Positions 44,923-53,869 of a stretch of DNA of 64,000 nucleotides are shown here, piece after piece (position 1 is the stretch's first letter; each line of letters opens with the position of its first letter). A program made the translations under genes and the position numbers. Under the pieces are notes generated by a model that was not told the DNA's origin, searched no databases, and saw only the letters and a program-made list of their open reading frames with translations. Where the stretch lies: the NCBI RefSeq assembly GCF_024281235.1, contig NZ_JAHWXY010000002.1, forward strand, positions 310,001 through 374,000, given 5' to 3'. This DNA comes from Shinella daejeonensis (GTDB taxonomy: Bacteria; Pseudomonadota; Alphaproteobacteria; Rhizobiales; Rhizobiaceae).

Positions 44923-46284
44923 ATGCTCAAACATGCCCTGTTGACGACAGTCGTTCTGGTGGGCGCCTGCCTGCCGGCGGCCGCGGAAGAAACGTTCAAG
45001 GCGACACTTGCCGGACATGCTGTCCTGCCCGCACTCACCCTTATCGCACCGCCCGCCGACGCCCCTCGCGATGCCCTGGTATCGGGGAAGTTCACCGGCA
45101 AGGCCCGCAACGACGCCCCGATGAGCGTCATGGGTGACGTCGGCGCCGCCTATGGCAGTCATCCGACCGGCATATCCCTGCCTTTCATCGGCCAGCCGGT
45201 GCAAGGCATGTCGGGCTTCGCCATGAACCGCGGCGAAGACGGCAGCATCTTCACCCTGACCGACAACGGCTTCGGGACGAAGGCCAACAGTGGCGACGCG
45301 CTGCTGTTCTTCCATCGCATGAAACCGGATTTCGAAACCGGCAAGGTCGAGCGCGTGGAATCCGTCTTCCTGCACGATCCCGATCGCAAGGTTCCGTTCC
45401 GTATCGCCTACGAGGGAACCGAGAACCGTTACCTCACGGGCGCCGACTTCGACCCCGAGAGCATCCAGTATCTGAACGATGAAGTCTGGATCGGTGACGA
45501 ATTCGGGCCCTATATCATCCGCGCGACCGTCGATGGCCGCATCGTCGACGTCTATCCGACGATGCTGGACGGCAAGCAGCTCACGGGTCCGGATACGCCC
45601 GGCACCGTGGTTCCCGCCGCTGCCGGCAAGGATTTCCGCGTTCAGCGTTCAGGCGGCTACGAAGGCATGGCCTTGCAGCCGCAAACGAACCTGCTCTGGG
45701 CCATGCTCGAAAAGCCGATCCTCGGCGACGAGGGCGAGCCGGAAGGCAATTTCCTCCGGGTCATCACCTTCGACACCGGCAAGGGCGAATGGACCGGCGA
45801 CAGCTTCAAATTCCGCCTTGCGGAAGGTGCCACGGCCATCGGCGACTTCAACTTCATCGACGATACCCGCGCGCTGGTCATCGAACGCGACAACGGCGAG
45901 GGTGATCCGAGCCTTGCCTGCGCCGAAGGGGCGACCGACGCATCGGCCTGCTATCCGATCCCGGCGAAGGTCAAGCACATCGTCCTGGTCGATACCGCGA
46001 AGATCGACGAGGAGGGTTTCATCCATCGCATCGGTCATGTCGACCTGATGGACATTCAAGACCCGGACGGCAAGGCCATCGTGAAATCCGAGGCCGCGCG
46101 CGATCTGGCCGGCAAGTTCACGTTCCCCTTCTTCACCATCGAGGACGTGATGCGCGTGGATGAAACGCATATCCTCGTCGCCAACGACAACAACCTGCCG
46201 TTCTCCGCCGGACGCGAGATCGGCGTTGCCGCCAATAACGAGTTCATTCTTCTGGAGGTCGGCGACCTGCTCGCCGCCAGGTAA
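44923..46284 (+). CDS. Secreted esterase-like / phytase-like protein
   Basis: The 453-residue protein has a signal peptide (MLKHALLTTVVLVGACLPAAAEE) and a phytase-like beta-propeller domain (pattern GFAMNRGEDGSIFTLTDNGFGTKANS, YLTGADFDPESIQYLNDEVWIGDEFGPYIIR, LVANDNNLPF). The Pfam phytase-like family includes secreted esterases of unclear activity. AAAGGA precedes the ATG; the upstream gene ends 101 bp before. No convincing PHO box is visible, although neighbours are phosphatase-related. Confidence 0.84.
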   Translation: MLKHALLTTVVLVGACLPAAAEETFKATLAGHAVLPALTLIAPPADAPRDALVSGKFTGKARNDAPMSVMGDVGAAYGSHPTGISLPFIGQPVQGMSGFAMNRGEDGSIFTLTDNGFGTKANSGDALLFFHRMKPDFETGKVERVESVFLHDPDRKVPFRIAYEGTENRYLTGADFDPESIQYLNDEVWIGDEFGPYIIRATVDGRIVDVYPTMLDGKQLTGPDTPGTVVPAAAGKDFRVQRSGGYEGMALQPQTNLLWAMLEKPILGDEGEPEGNFLRVITFDTGKGEWTGDSFKFRLAEGATAIGDFNFIDDTRALVIERDNGEGDPSLACAEGATDASACYPIPAKVKHIVLVDTAKIDEEGFIHRIGHVDLMDIQDPDGKAIVKSEAARDLAGKFTFPFFTIEDVMRVDETHILVANDNNLPFSAGREIGVAANNEFILLEVGDLLAAR

Positions 46285-46302
46285 GACCCCGGATAACAAC
46301 CA

Positions 46303-46337
46303 TCGTCGGCGGGCGGTCTTCGACCATCCGCCGACGA
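46303..46337. terminator. Hairpin between convergent genes
   Basis: TCGTCGGCGG / CCGCCGACGA is a perfect 10-bp stem, with an inner GGTC / GACC stem, lying between the phytase-like gene and the convergent cyclic-di-GMP gene. There is no T-run on either side, so termination would be factor-assisted. Confidence 0.5.
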
Positions 46338-46381
46338 CCCTCCGAAACGGACCGGATTGCGGTTCGCAATGGCAGATGTCG

Positions 46382-48469
46382 TCAGTTACCGGCGCCGGCG
46401 ACCTTGAGGGCGGGACCGGCATCGTCTCCGTCCCGACCGGCGTTCAGCGTAAGCTCACCCCTGCCGATAATCTCGACAAGGGGAGCCGGCCGGCCGAGAA
46501 GAAAGCCCTGCGCTTCCTCGCAGCCTTCGGCATTCAACATGGAAAGCTGGTCCTCGGTCTCGATCCCTTCCGCCAGGACCGGAATGCCGAAAGTCTTGCC
46601 GAGCGCGAGCACGGCCCGGACGATCGCGATCGTCTGGGGATGATCGGCAGCCATGGTGAAGAACGAACGGTCGATCTTGATCCGGTCGAAGGGAAACGCG
46701 CGCAACGTCTCAAGGGAGGAGTAACCCGTGCCGAAATCGTCGAGCGCGATGGAAACACCGAGATTCTTGATCTGGCGCAACATGAGCAGCGCGCGTTCCC
46801 GGTCGGCGAAGATCGCCGATTCCGTCAGTTCCAGTTCCAGCCGTTCGGGCGCAAGGCCGGTTTCAATCAGGGTTTCCATGATGACGCGCGGCAGATCGGC
46901 GCGGATGAACTGAACGGCCGAGAGGTTCACGGCGACCTTGTAGGGCTCCGCCCATGTCGCGGCTTCCGCGCAGGCCGTTCGCAGCACCCATTCTCCAATC
47001 GGCAGGATAAGGCCGTTTTCTTCCGCCAGCGGAATGAACTCGTCCGGACCAATCGGACCGAATTGCGGATGTTCCCACCGCAACAGCACCTCATATCCCA
47101 GGATGTCGCCTGTCGAGACGGCCGTTTGCACCTGATAGTGCAGCGAGAATTCATGGCGTTCGAGCGCCTGGCGCAAATCGGCGGCAAGGGTCCGGCGCGC
47201 CCTGATCTTCTCGTCCATGCCCGCTTCGTAAAAGCAGACGTTGCGTAGCGGATCGGCCTTCGCCCGATACATGGCGAGGTCCGCATGGTTGACGAGATTT
47301 TCCGCGTCGGCGGCATCGTCCGGGAAGATCGCGACACCGAAGCTTGCGCCCGGCACGATCTCCGCGCCATCGAAGTGGATCGGCTTGAACAGGGCAGCCT
47401 CCAGCCGGGCGAGGAAATCGGAAAGAGCGTGCACATCGTGCATACGGTAGAGGCCCGAGAACTCGTCTCCGCCGGTTCTCGCGACGAACTCGGACGCTTC
47501 CTCGTGCAGCAATTCGCGGATGCGCCGGCCAAGGATACGCAGCACCTCGTCACCGGCGCTGTGGCCCCGCAGGTCGTTGACCTCCTTGAAGCGGTTGAGA
47601 TCGATGCCGACGAGCACGAGCCTGCCGTTGTTTTCGCGCGCCAGCGCCATTTCGGCATTGAGGCGCTCATTGAAGCTGGCGCGGTTCGGAAGGCCGGTGA
47701 GCGTATCGCTCAATGCCAGCCGACGCAGCTTTTCCATCGACGCCGCCCGGGCGCTGTCGTCTATCATATAGCTGACAGCACCCGCCCCGACGATGACGAA
47801 AGACATGGCGGCGACAGCAAAAGCCAGCGCCTGAAAGGCCGCCGGGTTCGAGAACGAACCATCGACCAGCAGCGGTTCGACACGAAACGCGGTCATGCCG
47901 GTGAAATGCAGCATGACGATCGCCAGGGCGAGAACGCCCGCCATGAAATTGGTGGACCGCGGGCCGGGCCGCATGGCCAAATGCAGCGCCACGGCGGACA
48001 GGCCGACCGAAAGCACGATGGAAACGATGAGATAGGTCGGGTTCCAGGACACGATTCCCTGCACCCTGTAAGCCATCATGCCGGTATAATGCATGGCCGC
48101 GATCGCAAGGCCGACGATCGCGCCGCCGAGAGCCGGCGTGAAGCGTGCGAGACGGCTTGCTGCGACGATGAAGCCGATCGTGCTGCCGATAACCGAGACA
48201 AGCAGCGAAACAACCGTCATGGCCAGGTCGAAGCCGACCGGCACGCCGGCGTCATAACCGAGCATGCCGATGAAATGGGTGCACCAGATCCCGACCCCGG
48301 CCGCAAGTGCGGTCATGAACAGCCAGCCGTAACGTTGTGCGCCGTCCGTGCTGGCCATCCGCTGGAAGAGCCGCGCCGTCACCCATGACCCGGTGACGCA
48401 AAGCAGCGCCGCAAGCAGCACCAGCCATCCGTCATGCTCGTCCAGAACACATTCAACTATTGTCATCAT
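46382..48469 (-). CDS. MHYT-GGDEF-EAL cyclic-di-GMP protein
   Basis: The 695-residue protein has seven N-terminal helices with repeated MHYT-type motifs (THFIGMLGYD, MHYTGMMAY, LHFTGMTAF), thought to sense a gas or metal in the membrane. A GGDEF domain (TGGDEFSGL, near residue 330) and an EAL domain (EVLLRWEHP, with DDFGTGYSSL and the terminal GIETEDQ) follow. The GGDEF signature is intact but the RxxD inhibitory site is missing. Both synthesis and breakdown of cyclic di-GMP are possible. The start at 48469 has GGGAGG 9 bases upstream; the track frame begins earlier at 48514. Confidence 0.88.
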   Translation of the reverse strand: MMTIVECVLDEHDGWLVLLAALLCVTGSWVTARLFQRMASTDGAQRYGWLFMTALAAGVGIWCTHFIGMLGYDAGVPVGFDLAMTVVSLLVSVIGSTIGFIVAASRLARFTPALGGAIVGLAIAAMHYTGMMAYRVQGIVSWNPTYLIVSIVLSVGLSAVALHLAMRPGPRSTNFMAGVLALAIVMLHFTGMTAFRVEPLLVDGSFSNPAAFQALAFAVAAMSFVIVGAGAVSYMIDDSARAASMEKLRRLALSDTLTGLPNRASFNERLNAEMALARENNGRLVLVGIDLNRFKEVNDLRGHSAGDEVLRILGRRIRELLHEEASEFVARTGGDEFSGLYRMHDVHALSDFLARLEAALFKPIHFDGAEIVPGASFGVAIFPDDAADAENLVNHADLAMYRAKADPLRNVCFYEAGMDEKIRARRTLAADLRQALERHEFSLHYQVQTAVSTGDILGYEVLLRWEHPQFGPIGPDEFIPLAEENGLILPIGEWVLRTACAEAATWAEPYKVAVNLSAVQFIRADLPRVIMETLIETGLAPERLELELTESAIFADRERALLMLRQIKNLGVSIALDDFGTGYSSLETLRAFPFDRIKIDRSFFTMAADHPQTIAIVRAVLALGKTFGIPVLAEGIETEDQLSMLNAEGCEEAQGFLLGRPAPLVEIIGRGELTLNAGRDGDDAGPALKVAGAGN

Positions 48470-48622
48470 CGAAAGATGCCTCCCGGGCACCCGCCTGCCA
48501 AAAGTGCGGTTCATCCCGGTCTAGGCGAAATGTGGTTGAAACGATCTTAATCACCAGACGGCGATACGGCGCTTTTCGCAAGTGAGGTCCCGCAGCGTCG
48601 ACATGGCGCGGGAAGCGCCCAC

Positions 48623-49690
48623 CTAATCTGCCGATGGGCCTGGCTCTGCCGCGCCGCGCGTAGCCGTGAATATGTCCCAGACCGCAATGAACATCGCCGC
48701 GATGATCGGGCCGATGACGAAGCCGTTGAGACCGGCCGCCGAAATGCCGCCGAGCGTGGAGATCAGGACAAGATAATCCGGCATCTTGGTGGATTTACCG
48801 ACGAGAACAGGCCGCAGCAGATTATCGACAAGCCCGATGACCAGCATGCCGAAAGCGATCAGGACGATCGCCTTCCAGACCGCCCCGGAAACGAGCAGAT
48901 AGATTGCGACCGGCAACCATACGATACTCGCACCCACGGCGGGCAGCAGCGCGAAGAACGCCATCACCACGGCCCACAGCACCGGCGCATTGATCCCGAG
49001 AAGCCAGAAGATCAGGCCACCGAGCGCACCTTGCAAGGCCGCCACGAAGACCGAGCCCTTCACGGTGGCGCGCACGACGACGGTAAATTTTTCCAAAAGC
49101 GCGTCCCGCTGCGAAGCGCGCAGGGGAATGGCGTCCTTGATCCGCCGGGTCAGACTCGAACCGTCCCGCAACAGGAAGAACGTCAGATACAGCATGACGC
49201 CAAGGGCCACGATGAATTCGAACGTGCTCTGTCCGACGGTGACGGCACGCGAGGCGAGCATCTGGAGGAACTGGGAGAACAGTTGCGACAGGCGGTCGCG
49301 AACCGCATCGAGGTTCATCAGGTCGAGGCGATCCAGCAGGCCCCGGAGCCAGTCCGGCAGCATGTCGCCGACCTCCCGGAAGTAGCGGTTCGCATCCAGT
49401 TTTCCGGACTGGAGACTATTGTAGAGGCTGGTCGCCTCGATCACCAACGAGGATGCGATCAGCATCAGCGGGACGATAACCAGCAGAATGACGAGCAGCA
49501 CCGTGATGCTTGCGGCCAAGCCTGCACGCTGGCCCGTCAGCCGAAACAAATGGCGGTAGAGCGGCGCAAAGACGATCGCCGCCACCACGCCCCAGAGCAC
49601 CGCCCCGAAATAGGGCCATACGATCAGGCCGAAAGCAATCGACGTTCCGACGAGCAGCCACAGGAACGCATGGTCTTCTATCGCGCGCAT
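48623..49690 (-). CDS. AI-2E-family (PerM/TqsA-like) transporter
   Basis: The 355-residue protein has seven to eight helices in the AI-2E transporter arrangement, with the conserved ALLPAVGASIVWLPVAIYLL and LVGKSTKMPDYLVLISTLGGISAAGLNGFVIGPIIAA. Family members export autoinducer-2 or act as Na+/H+ antiporters or unrelated permeases. A GGAG site precedes the start at 49690 (MRAIEDHAF). The gene stands alone. Confidence 0.86.
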   Translation of the reverse strand: MRAIEDHAFLWLLVGTSIAFGLIVWPYFGAVLWGVVAAIVFAPLYRHLFRLTGQRAGLAASITVLLVILLVIVPLMLIASSLVIEATSLYNSLQSGKLDANRYFREVGDMLPDWLRGLLDRLDLMNLDAVRDRLSQLFSQFLQMLASRAVTVGQSTFEFIVALGVMLYLTFFLLRDGSSLTRRIKDAIPLRASQRDALLEKFTVVVRATVKGSVFVAALQGALGGLIFWLLGINAPVLWAVVMAFFALLPAVGASIVWLPVAIYLLVSGAVWKAIVLIAFGMLVIGLVDNLLRPVLVGKSTKMPDYLVLISTLGGISAAGLNGFVIGPIIAAMFIAVWDIFTATRGAAEPGPSAD

Positions 49691-49936
49691 GCCGGTCTCC
49701 ATTGTCCGCGCCGAGACGCAGCCTCCGGACCTTCATACATCATTCCACGGCAAATGGTTAAGCCGCACGGCAGAGACCCGGACATCCCTTCCCTGCCCCC
49801 GGATACATCCCTGCCTGACGAGCGCTGGCCAGTTCGGCGCTCCTGGCGTAGCATTGACGGAACATAACGGCCGGGAGTTTCGCAACGGCGATGTCGCGGC
49901 CATCCGGATCATGCTCGAATTGAAGAGGAAACGGCC

Positions 49937-51268
49937 ATGAACAAGAATGCCCGGATTTCCACCGCGCCGCGTCGCAGCGTCGTCGTTCAGGGGTTCACCA
50001 ACAGCGTGCTGGACCCGCAGGCCCCGATGCTGGGACCCGTCGAGAACGGCGGCACGATCATCGCCAACACCGCTCCCGGCTGCTGGGGACCAATGATTAC
50101 GCCGCGCCTGCGCGGCGGCCACGAGGTCACCCAGCCGGTCCATGTCGACGGAGCGGAACCCGGCGACGGCATCGCGATCCGCATCCGCGACATAACCGTC
50201 ACCGCGCTAGCGACCGCATCCGGCCACGATTCGTCACCGGACGGCTTCTGCCTCGGCGACCCCTATGTCGCGGCCCGCTGCCCGACCTGCGACGAGGTCT
50301 GGCCGAAAACCCATATCGAGGGGATCGGCCAGGATGCGGTTCGTTGCGACAAATGCGGCAACCCGGTCAAGCCCTTCGAGGTCGTCCACGGCTATACCGT
50401 CGTCTTCGACGACACCCGCCAGGTCGGGGTGACCCTTCCGAAGGAGGCCGCCGAGAAGATCGCCCGCGACGCGCATCACTACGCCGCCCTGCCGGACGAA
50501 TCCGTCCAGCATCCGATCCTCACCTACGCACCGGCGGATATGGCGGGCGTGATGGTGCGCATGCGCCCCTTCCTCGGCCAGCTCGGCACGACCCCGTCGC
50601 GGGCCATGCCGGATTCGCACAATGCCGGCGACTTCGGCGCTTTCCTCGTGGGCGCTCCCCATGCCTATGGCATCACCGCCGAAGAACTGGCCGCCCACAA
50701 GACCGACGGCCATATGGATATCGACGCGGTGCGTCCGGGCGCGATCCTGATCGCCCCGGTCAAGGTCAAGGGCGCGGGCGTCTATATGGGCGACATGCAT
50801 GCGGCCCAGGGAGACGGAGAGATCGCCGGGCATACGATGGATGTCGCCGGCAGCGTCACCTTGCAGGTCGAAGTGGTGAAGAACTATCCGATCGACGGCC
50901 CGGTGCTGTTTCCGCTGCTGGAGGATCTTCCGCCGCTTGCCCGGCCCTTTTCTGCGCAGGAGCGCGCCCGGGCGGAGCGCCTTGCTAGAACCTGGGGCAT
51001 GGAGGCGGTCGAGGAACTGGCGCCGGTCTCCGTCATCGGCACGGCGGCCAACATGAACGCCGCCATAGACAACGGATTGGAAAGGGCCGCCCGCCTTCTC
51101 GGCATCAGCGTGCCGGAGGTCCGCAACCGGGCGACCATCAACGGCGCCATCGAGATCGGCCGCGCGCCGGGCGTCATCCAGGTGACCTTCCTCGCGCCGC
51201 TCGATCGTCTCGACGCCGTCGGCCTCGGCGACTATGCGCGGGAGCAATATAACCTTCCGGCCCGCTGA
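49937..51268 (+). CDS. Acetamidase/formamidase-family protein with Cys4 insert
   Basis: The 443-residue hydrolase of the FmdA_AmdA family contains GGHEVTQPVHVDGAEPGDGIAI, GAPHAYGITAEELAAHKTDGHMDIDAVRPGAILIAPVKVKGAGVYMGDMHAAQGDGEIAGHTMDVA, and a terminal GAIEIGRAPGVIQVTF. An insert at about 115-150 carries two CxxC pairs (CPTC and CDKC), likely a zinc ribbon, making it longer than the plain enzymes. It hydrolyses a short-chain amide such as formamide or acetamide to ammonia and the acid. A good ribosome site lies upstream. The following deaminase gene is on the other strand. Confidence 0.88.
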   Translation: MNKNARISTAPRRSVVVQGFTNSVLDPQAPMLGPVENGGTIIANTAPGCWGPMITPRLRGGHEVTQPVHVDGAEPGDGIAIRIRDITVTALATASGHDSSPDGFCLGDPYVAARCPTCDEVWPKTHIEGIGQDAVRCDKCGNPVKPFEVVHGYTVVFDDTRQVGVTLPKEAAEKIARDAHHYAALPDESVQHPILTYAPADMAGVMVRMRPFLGQLGTTPSRAMPDSHNAGDFGAFLVGAPHAYGITAEELAAHKTDGHMDIDAVRPGAILIAPVKVKGAGVYMGDMHAAQGDGEIAGHTMDVAGSVTLQVEVVKNYPIDGPVLFPLLEDLPPLARPFSAQERARAERLARTWGMEAVEELAPVSVIGTAANMNAAIDNGLERAARLLGISVPEVRNRATINGAIEIGRAPGVIQVTFLAPLDRLDAVGLGDYAREQYNLPAR

Positions 51269-51424
51269 ACGGGACAGAAGGCCTGCGCCGGGCCACGCAG
51301 GAACGCTATCTGAACCGGGCGTTCCGGCCCGGCCCGGCCCGGGCATGTGCCGTCACCGGACTGGCAGGACGGCAGGGCTCGGCCGTAAATCCGGCCGACG
51401 GCGTTGCCCGCTGTGGCGTATCGC

Positions 51425-51889
51425 TCAACCCTGCCGCTTCTTCCAGCTGGCGTAAAGATCCGGCCGCGTTGGAAGGCGAACGGGCAGGTGTTCGATGCGC
51501 ATCGACTGTTCGGCGAAAGGTTTCGCCAGATCGGCATAGATGGCGGCGGTGGAAAGGCCGAAGGGCGCACCCTCGTCATTGGAATAAGCATAGGCAACAC
51601 GCCGCACGCCGGAAAGCCGCATGGCCGCCATGCACATAGGACATGGATGTCCGCTGGCATAGACGGCGCAGCCATCCAGATCCGGGGAGTTGAGGGTGGC
51701 GCTCGCCGCGCGGATCGCCATCAGTTCCGCATGGGCGGTCGGATCGTTGGTGGCGGCGATCTCGTTCACGCCCGTTGCGATGATCGCCCCGTCCCTGACG
51801 ACGACCGCGCCGAAGGGCCGGCCACCCTTTTCCATATTGGCATGCGCCAGTTCGATGGCCTCGCGAAGGAAGGCGCTTTCATCATCCAT
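51425..51889 (-). CDS. Nucleoside/guanine deaminase-like protein
   Basis: The 154-residue zinc deaminase (cytidine deaminase superfamily) has HAELMAIRAAS and PCPMCMAAMRLSG, the H-A-E and P-C-x2-C zinc motifs. It resembles bacterial guanine deaminases (GuaD-type) more than tRNA TadA. The start at 51889 has GAGGAG six bases upstream. It would deaminate guanine or a similar base or nucleoside in the cytosol. It is convergent with the acetamidase gene. Confidence 0.85.
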   Translation of the reverse strand: MDDESAFLREAIELAHANMEKGGRPFGAVVVRDGAIIATGVNEIAATNDPTAHAELMAIRAASATLNSPDLDGCAVYASGHPCPMCMAAMRLSGVRRVAYAYSNDEGAPFGLSTAAIYADLAKPFAEQSMRIEHLPVRLPTRPDLYASWKKRQG

Positions 51890-51979
51890 CGTCATCTCCT
51901 CAACCGTCCGGAACGACATATAGCGGTTGGCCGGCTGTTTTCCATGGCCTGTCCCGATCGGCCGTCCCGAGGTGAGCCC

Positions 51980-52570
51980 TCAGCCGCCTACCCAACGGTA
52001 TCCGGCATAAGCGGCGACCAGCCCGACAGCCACGACGCCGAAGATCTGACCCATGCGTTTCTCGACGAACGCCTGGATCGTCTCGCCGTAGCGCCGCAGC
52101 AGGAAAGCGAGCAGATAGAAGCGCGCGCCACGGGCGAGGATGGCCGACAGGACGAAGTGCCAGAGATTGACATGTGCGGCGCCCGCAAGGATCGTCACCA
52201 CCTTGATCGGCGGCAGATGGGCAAGGCCGGAGGTCACCAGCAGCAGGATCAGCTGCTCGTCGCCGACGCGGGATTTCAGCGCCTCGAAGGCGTCCAGCTT
52301 GCCATAAAGGGCAAGGACGGGTTTGGCGACGCTTTCATAGGCGTAATATCCAAGAAACCAGCCGGCGATACCGCCGGCGACGGAAGCCGAGGTAGCGATA
52401 AGCGCGTAGCGGTAAGCGCGCTCGCGCCGCGCCAGCGCCATCGGCAGGAACAGGACATCGGCGGGCACGAGGAAAACGGAGCTTTCGATAAAGGCTATGA
52501 AGGCAAGCCAGACTTCCGCGGACTTTCGCGCCGCAAGCGACAACGTCCAGTCATAAAGTTTGCGCAGCAT
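51980..52570 (-). CDS. YqaA/DedA (VTT-domain) membrane protein
   Basis: The 196-residue protein has about five helices and the VTT/SNARE-associated fold of YqaA and DedA proteins (FIESSVFLVPADVLFLPMALARRERAYRYALIATSASVAGGIAGWFLGYYA). DedA relatives flip lipid carriers such as undecaprenyl phosphate; for YqaA the role is unproven. It lies 62 bp upstream of the deaminase gene on the same strand. Confidence 0.84.
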   Translation of the reverse strand: MLRKLYDWTLSLAARKSAEVWLAFIAFIESSVFLVPADVLFLPMALARRERAYRYALIATSASVAGGIAGWFLGYYAYESVAKPVLALYGKLDAFEALKSRVGDEQLILLLVTSGLAHLPPIKVVTILAGAAHVNLWHFVLSAILARGARFYLLAFLLRRYGETIQAFVEKRMGQIFGVVAVGLVAAYAGYRWVGG

Positions 52571-52723
52571 GCTTCTTCCGCCTTCCCGCGGTCACAGACC
52601 TAGGGGCCTGGGTATCGTCGCGTCACCGATATACGGCAGCCCCAGCGAACTCAAGCCGGCGCCCGTCCGAATGGCGTCCGGTCTGCCTCCTGAGAACGGG
52701 CGGCGCGATCTTCGCCCGCCGGG
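52571..52723. other. Spacer downstream of the sRNA terminator
   Basis: The gap between the YqaA start and the sRNA terminator has a GC hairpin (GGGCGG...CCGCCC near 52697-52720) and no recognisable gene. The YqaA promoter should lie here. Confidence 0.4.
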
Positions 52724-52865
52724 CAAAAAGAAAGGGCCAGCGGCGAAAGCCACGGCCCTTGAAAGGTATGGAGATTTTCATCTCCAGAGGGGAACAGCTC
52801 ATGCGATGGACTGGGAGGAACCATCGCTGCCAGAGCTGTTATCCTTATGCGCCTCTTTTGCGCGG
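52724..52865 (-). ncRNA. Candidate trans-acting sRNA with anti-Shine-Dalgarno loop
   Basis: Read on the minus strand, three structures follow one another. First is a hairpin (outer stem AACAGCTC/GAGCTGTT, inner GCGATGG/CCATCGC) whose loop is TTCCTCCCAGT, a CCUCCC anti-Shine-Dalgarno sequence. Second is a small GGAGAT-GAAA-ATCTCC hairpin. Third is a GC terminator stem (AAGGGCC/GGCCCTT) followed by TCTTTTT. This is the plan of Hfq-dependent rhizobial sRNAs. The terminus is firm; the 5' end is estimated. It could alternatively be a 3' UTR of the ketose epimerase gene upstream. Confidence 0.55.
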
Positions 52866-52956
52866 GGTAGAAGCCCTATTGCTGCAAGGCAGCCATGCGC
52901 CGGCGCATACCGGAACCCTAGGGGCCATGCCCGTCATGGGAAAGGATCGCCGGATG

Positions 52957-53853
52957 TCAGGCCGGCAGGGCCGACCGGCGCGGTTCCGCCTTTCCTTCCC
53001 GCGCCGCCTGAAGATGCGCGAGCATGAAGGTCTTCGCGTGACGCGCCAGATCCTCCCCGTCGTCCCAAAGGTTGCGCCAGATGCCGAGGATGCCGCAAAG
53101 CGGCTGACCGACGACCGTGGATGAGAAGGATTCGAACACGATGGGGCCGCTATAGTCGATCCGCGCGAGGCCATTGAAAATGCGGGGAAAATCGACCGAT
53201 CCGGCACCCAGATAGCCCCGGTTCGACTCCCCGATATGGAAATAGCCCAGATGTTCGCCGGCGTCGACGATCGCCAGTTCCATATCCGCTTCCTCGATAT
53301 TCATATGATAGGAATCGAGGTGGATCCGGACGTTCGGCAAACCGATCATCCGGCACAATTCGACACCTTGCACGGCGGTATTGAGGACATTCGTCTCGTA
53401 ACGGTTCACGACTTCCAGACCGAGCGTGATGCCGTGCCTTGCGGCCTCCTCGCCGACCCGCGAGAGGACTTCGACCGCACCCGCGATACCGGCGGCCGTC
53501 GGCGGCTCGGCATATTTCTGGAAGGCGGAATAGAGGATACCGCAGACATGTGACGCCCCGAGGTCGCCGGCGGCCGCGATGACGTCCCGCAGGCGGGCCT
53601 CTCCCGCCCGCACGCGCGCCGGATCGCCGCTCGAAATATCGCTTTCCGCATCGAGGCCCAGCGACAGGTTGGCCCGAATCCCGGCCTTGTCGAGCTGCCT
53701 GGCGGTGAAGGCGATATCGAGCGCCTTGGGATCGGGAGCAGAGATCTCGATGATGTCGAACCCGAGTTCCGCGGTCTTGTTGACCGCAAGGACACAGTCG
53801 TCCCGTCCCCAGTCACGCACCCATACGTTGGCGTGGAGGCCAAGCTTGTTCAT
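52957..53853 (-). CDS. Ketose 3-epimerase (D-tagatose/allulose 3-epimerase family)
   Basis: The 298-residue TIM-barrel isomerase has the metal ligands visible as GLEVVNRYETNVLNTAV (Glu), HLDSYHMNIEE (Asp and His), FHIGESNRG (His/Glu) and FESFSS (Glu), the DTE/DAE family pattern. It interconverts ketohexoses at C3. The gene sits downstream of a CUT2 sugar importer on the same strand and is likely part of its catabolic route. Substrate preference is unknown. Confidence 0.88.
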   Translation of the reverse strand: MNKLGLHANVWVRDWGRDDCVLAVNKTAELGFDIIEISAPDPKALDIAFTARQLDKAGIRANLSLGLDAESDISSGDPARVRAGEARLRDVIAAAGDLGASHVCGILYSAFQKYAEPPTAAGIAGAVEVLSRVGEEAARHGITLGLEVVNRYETNVLNTAVQGVELCRMIGLPNVRIHLDSYHMNIEEADMELAIVDAGEHLGYFHIGESNRGYLGAGSVDFPRIFNGLARIDYSGPIVFESFSSTVVGQPLCGILGIWRNLWDDGEDLARHAKTFMLAHLQAAREGKAEPRRSALPA

Positions 53854-53869
53854 TCCTTTTTGCCTTTCC

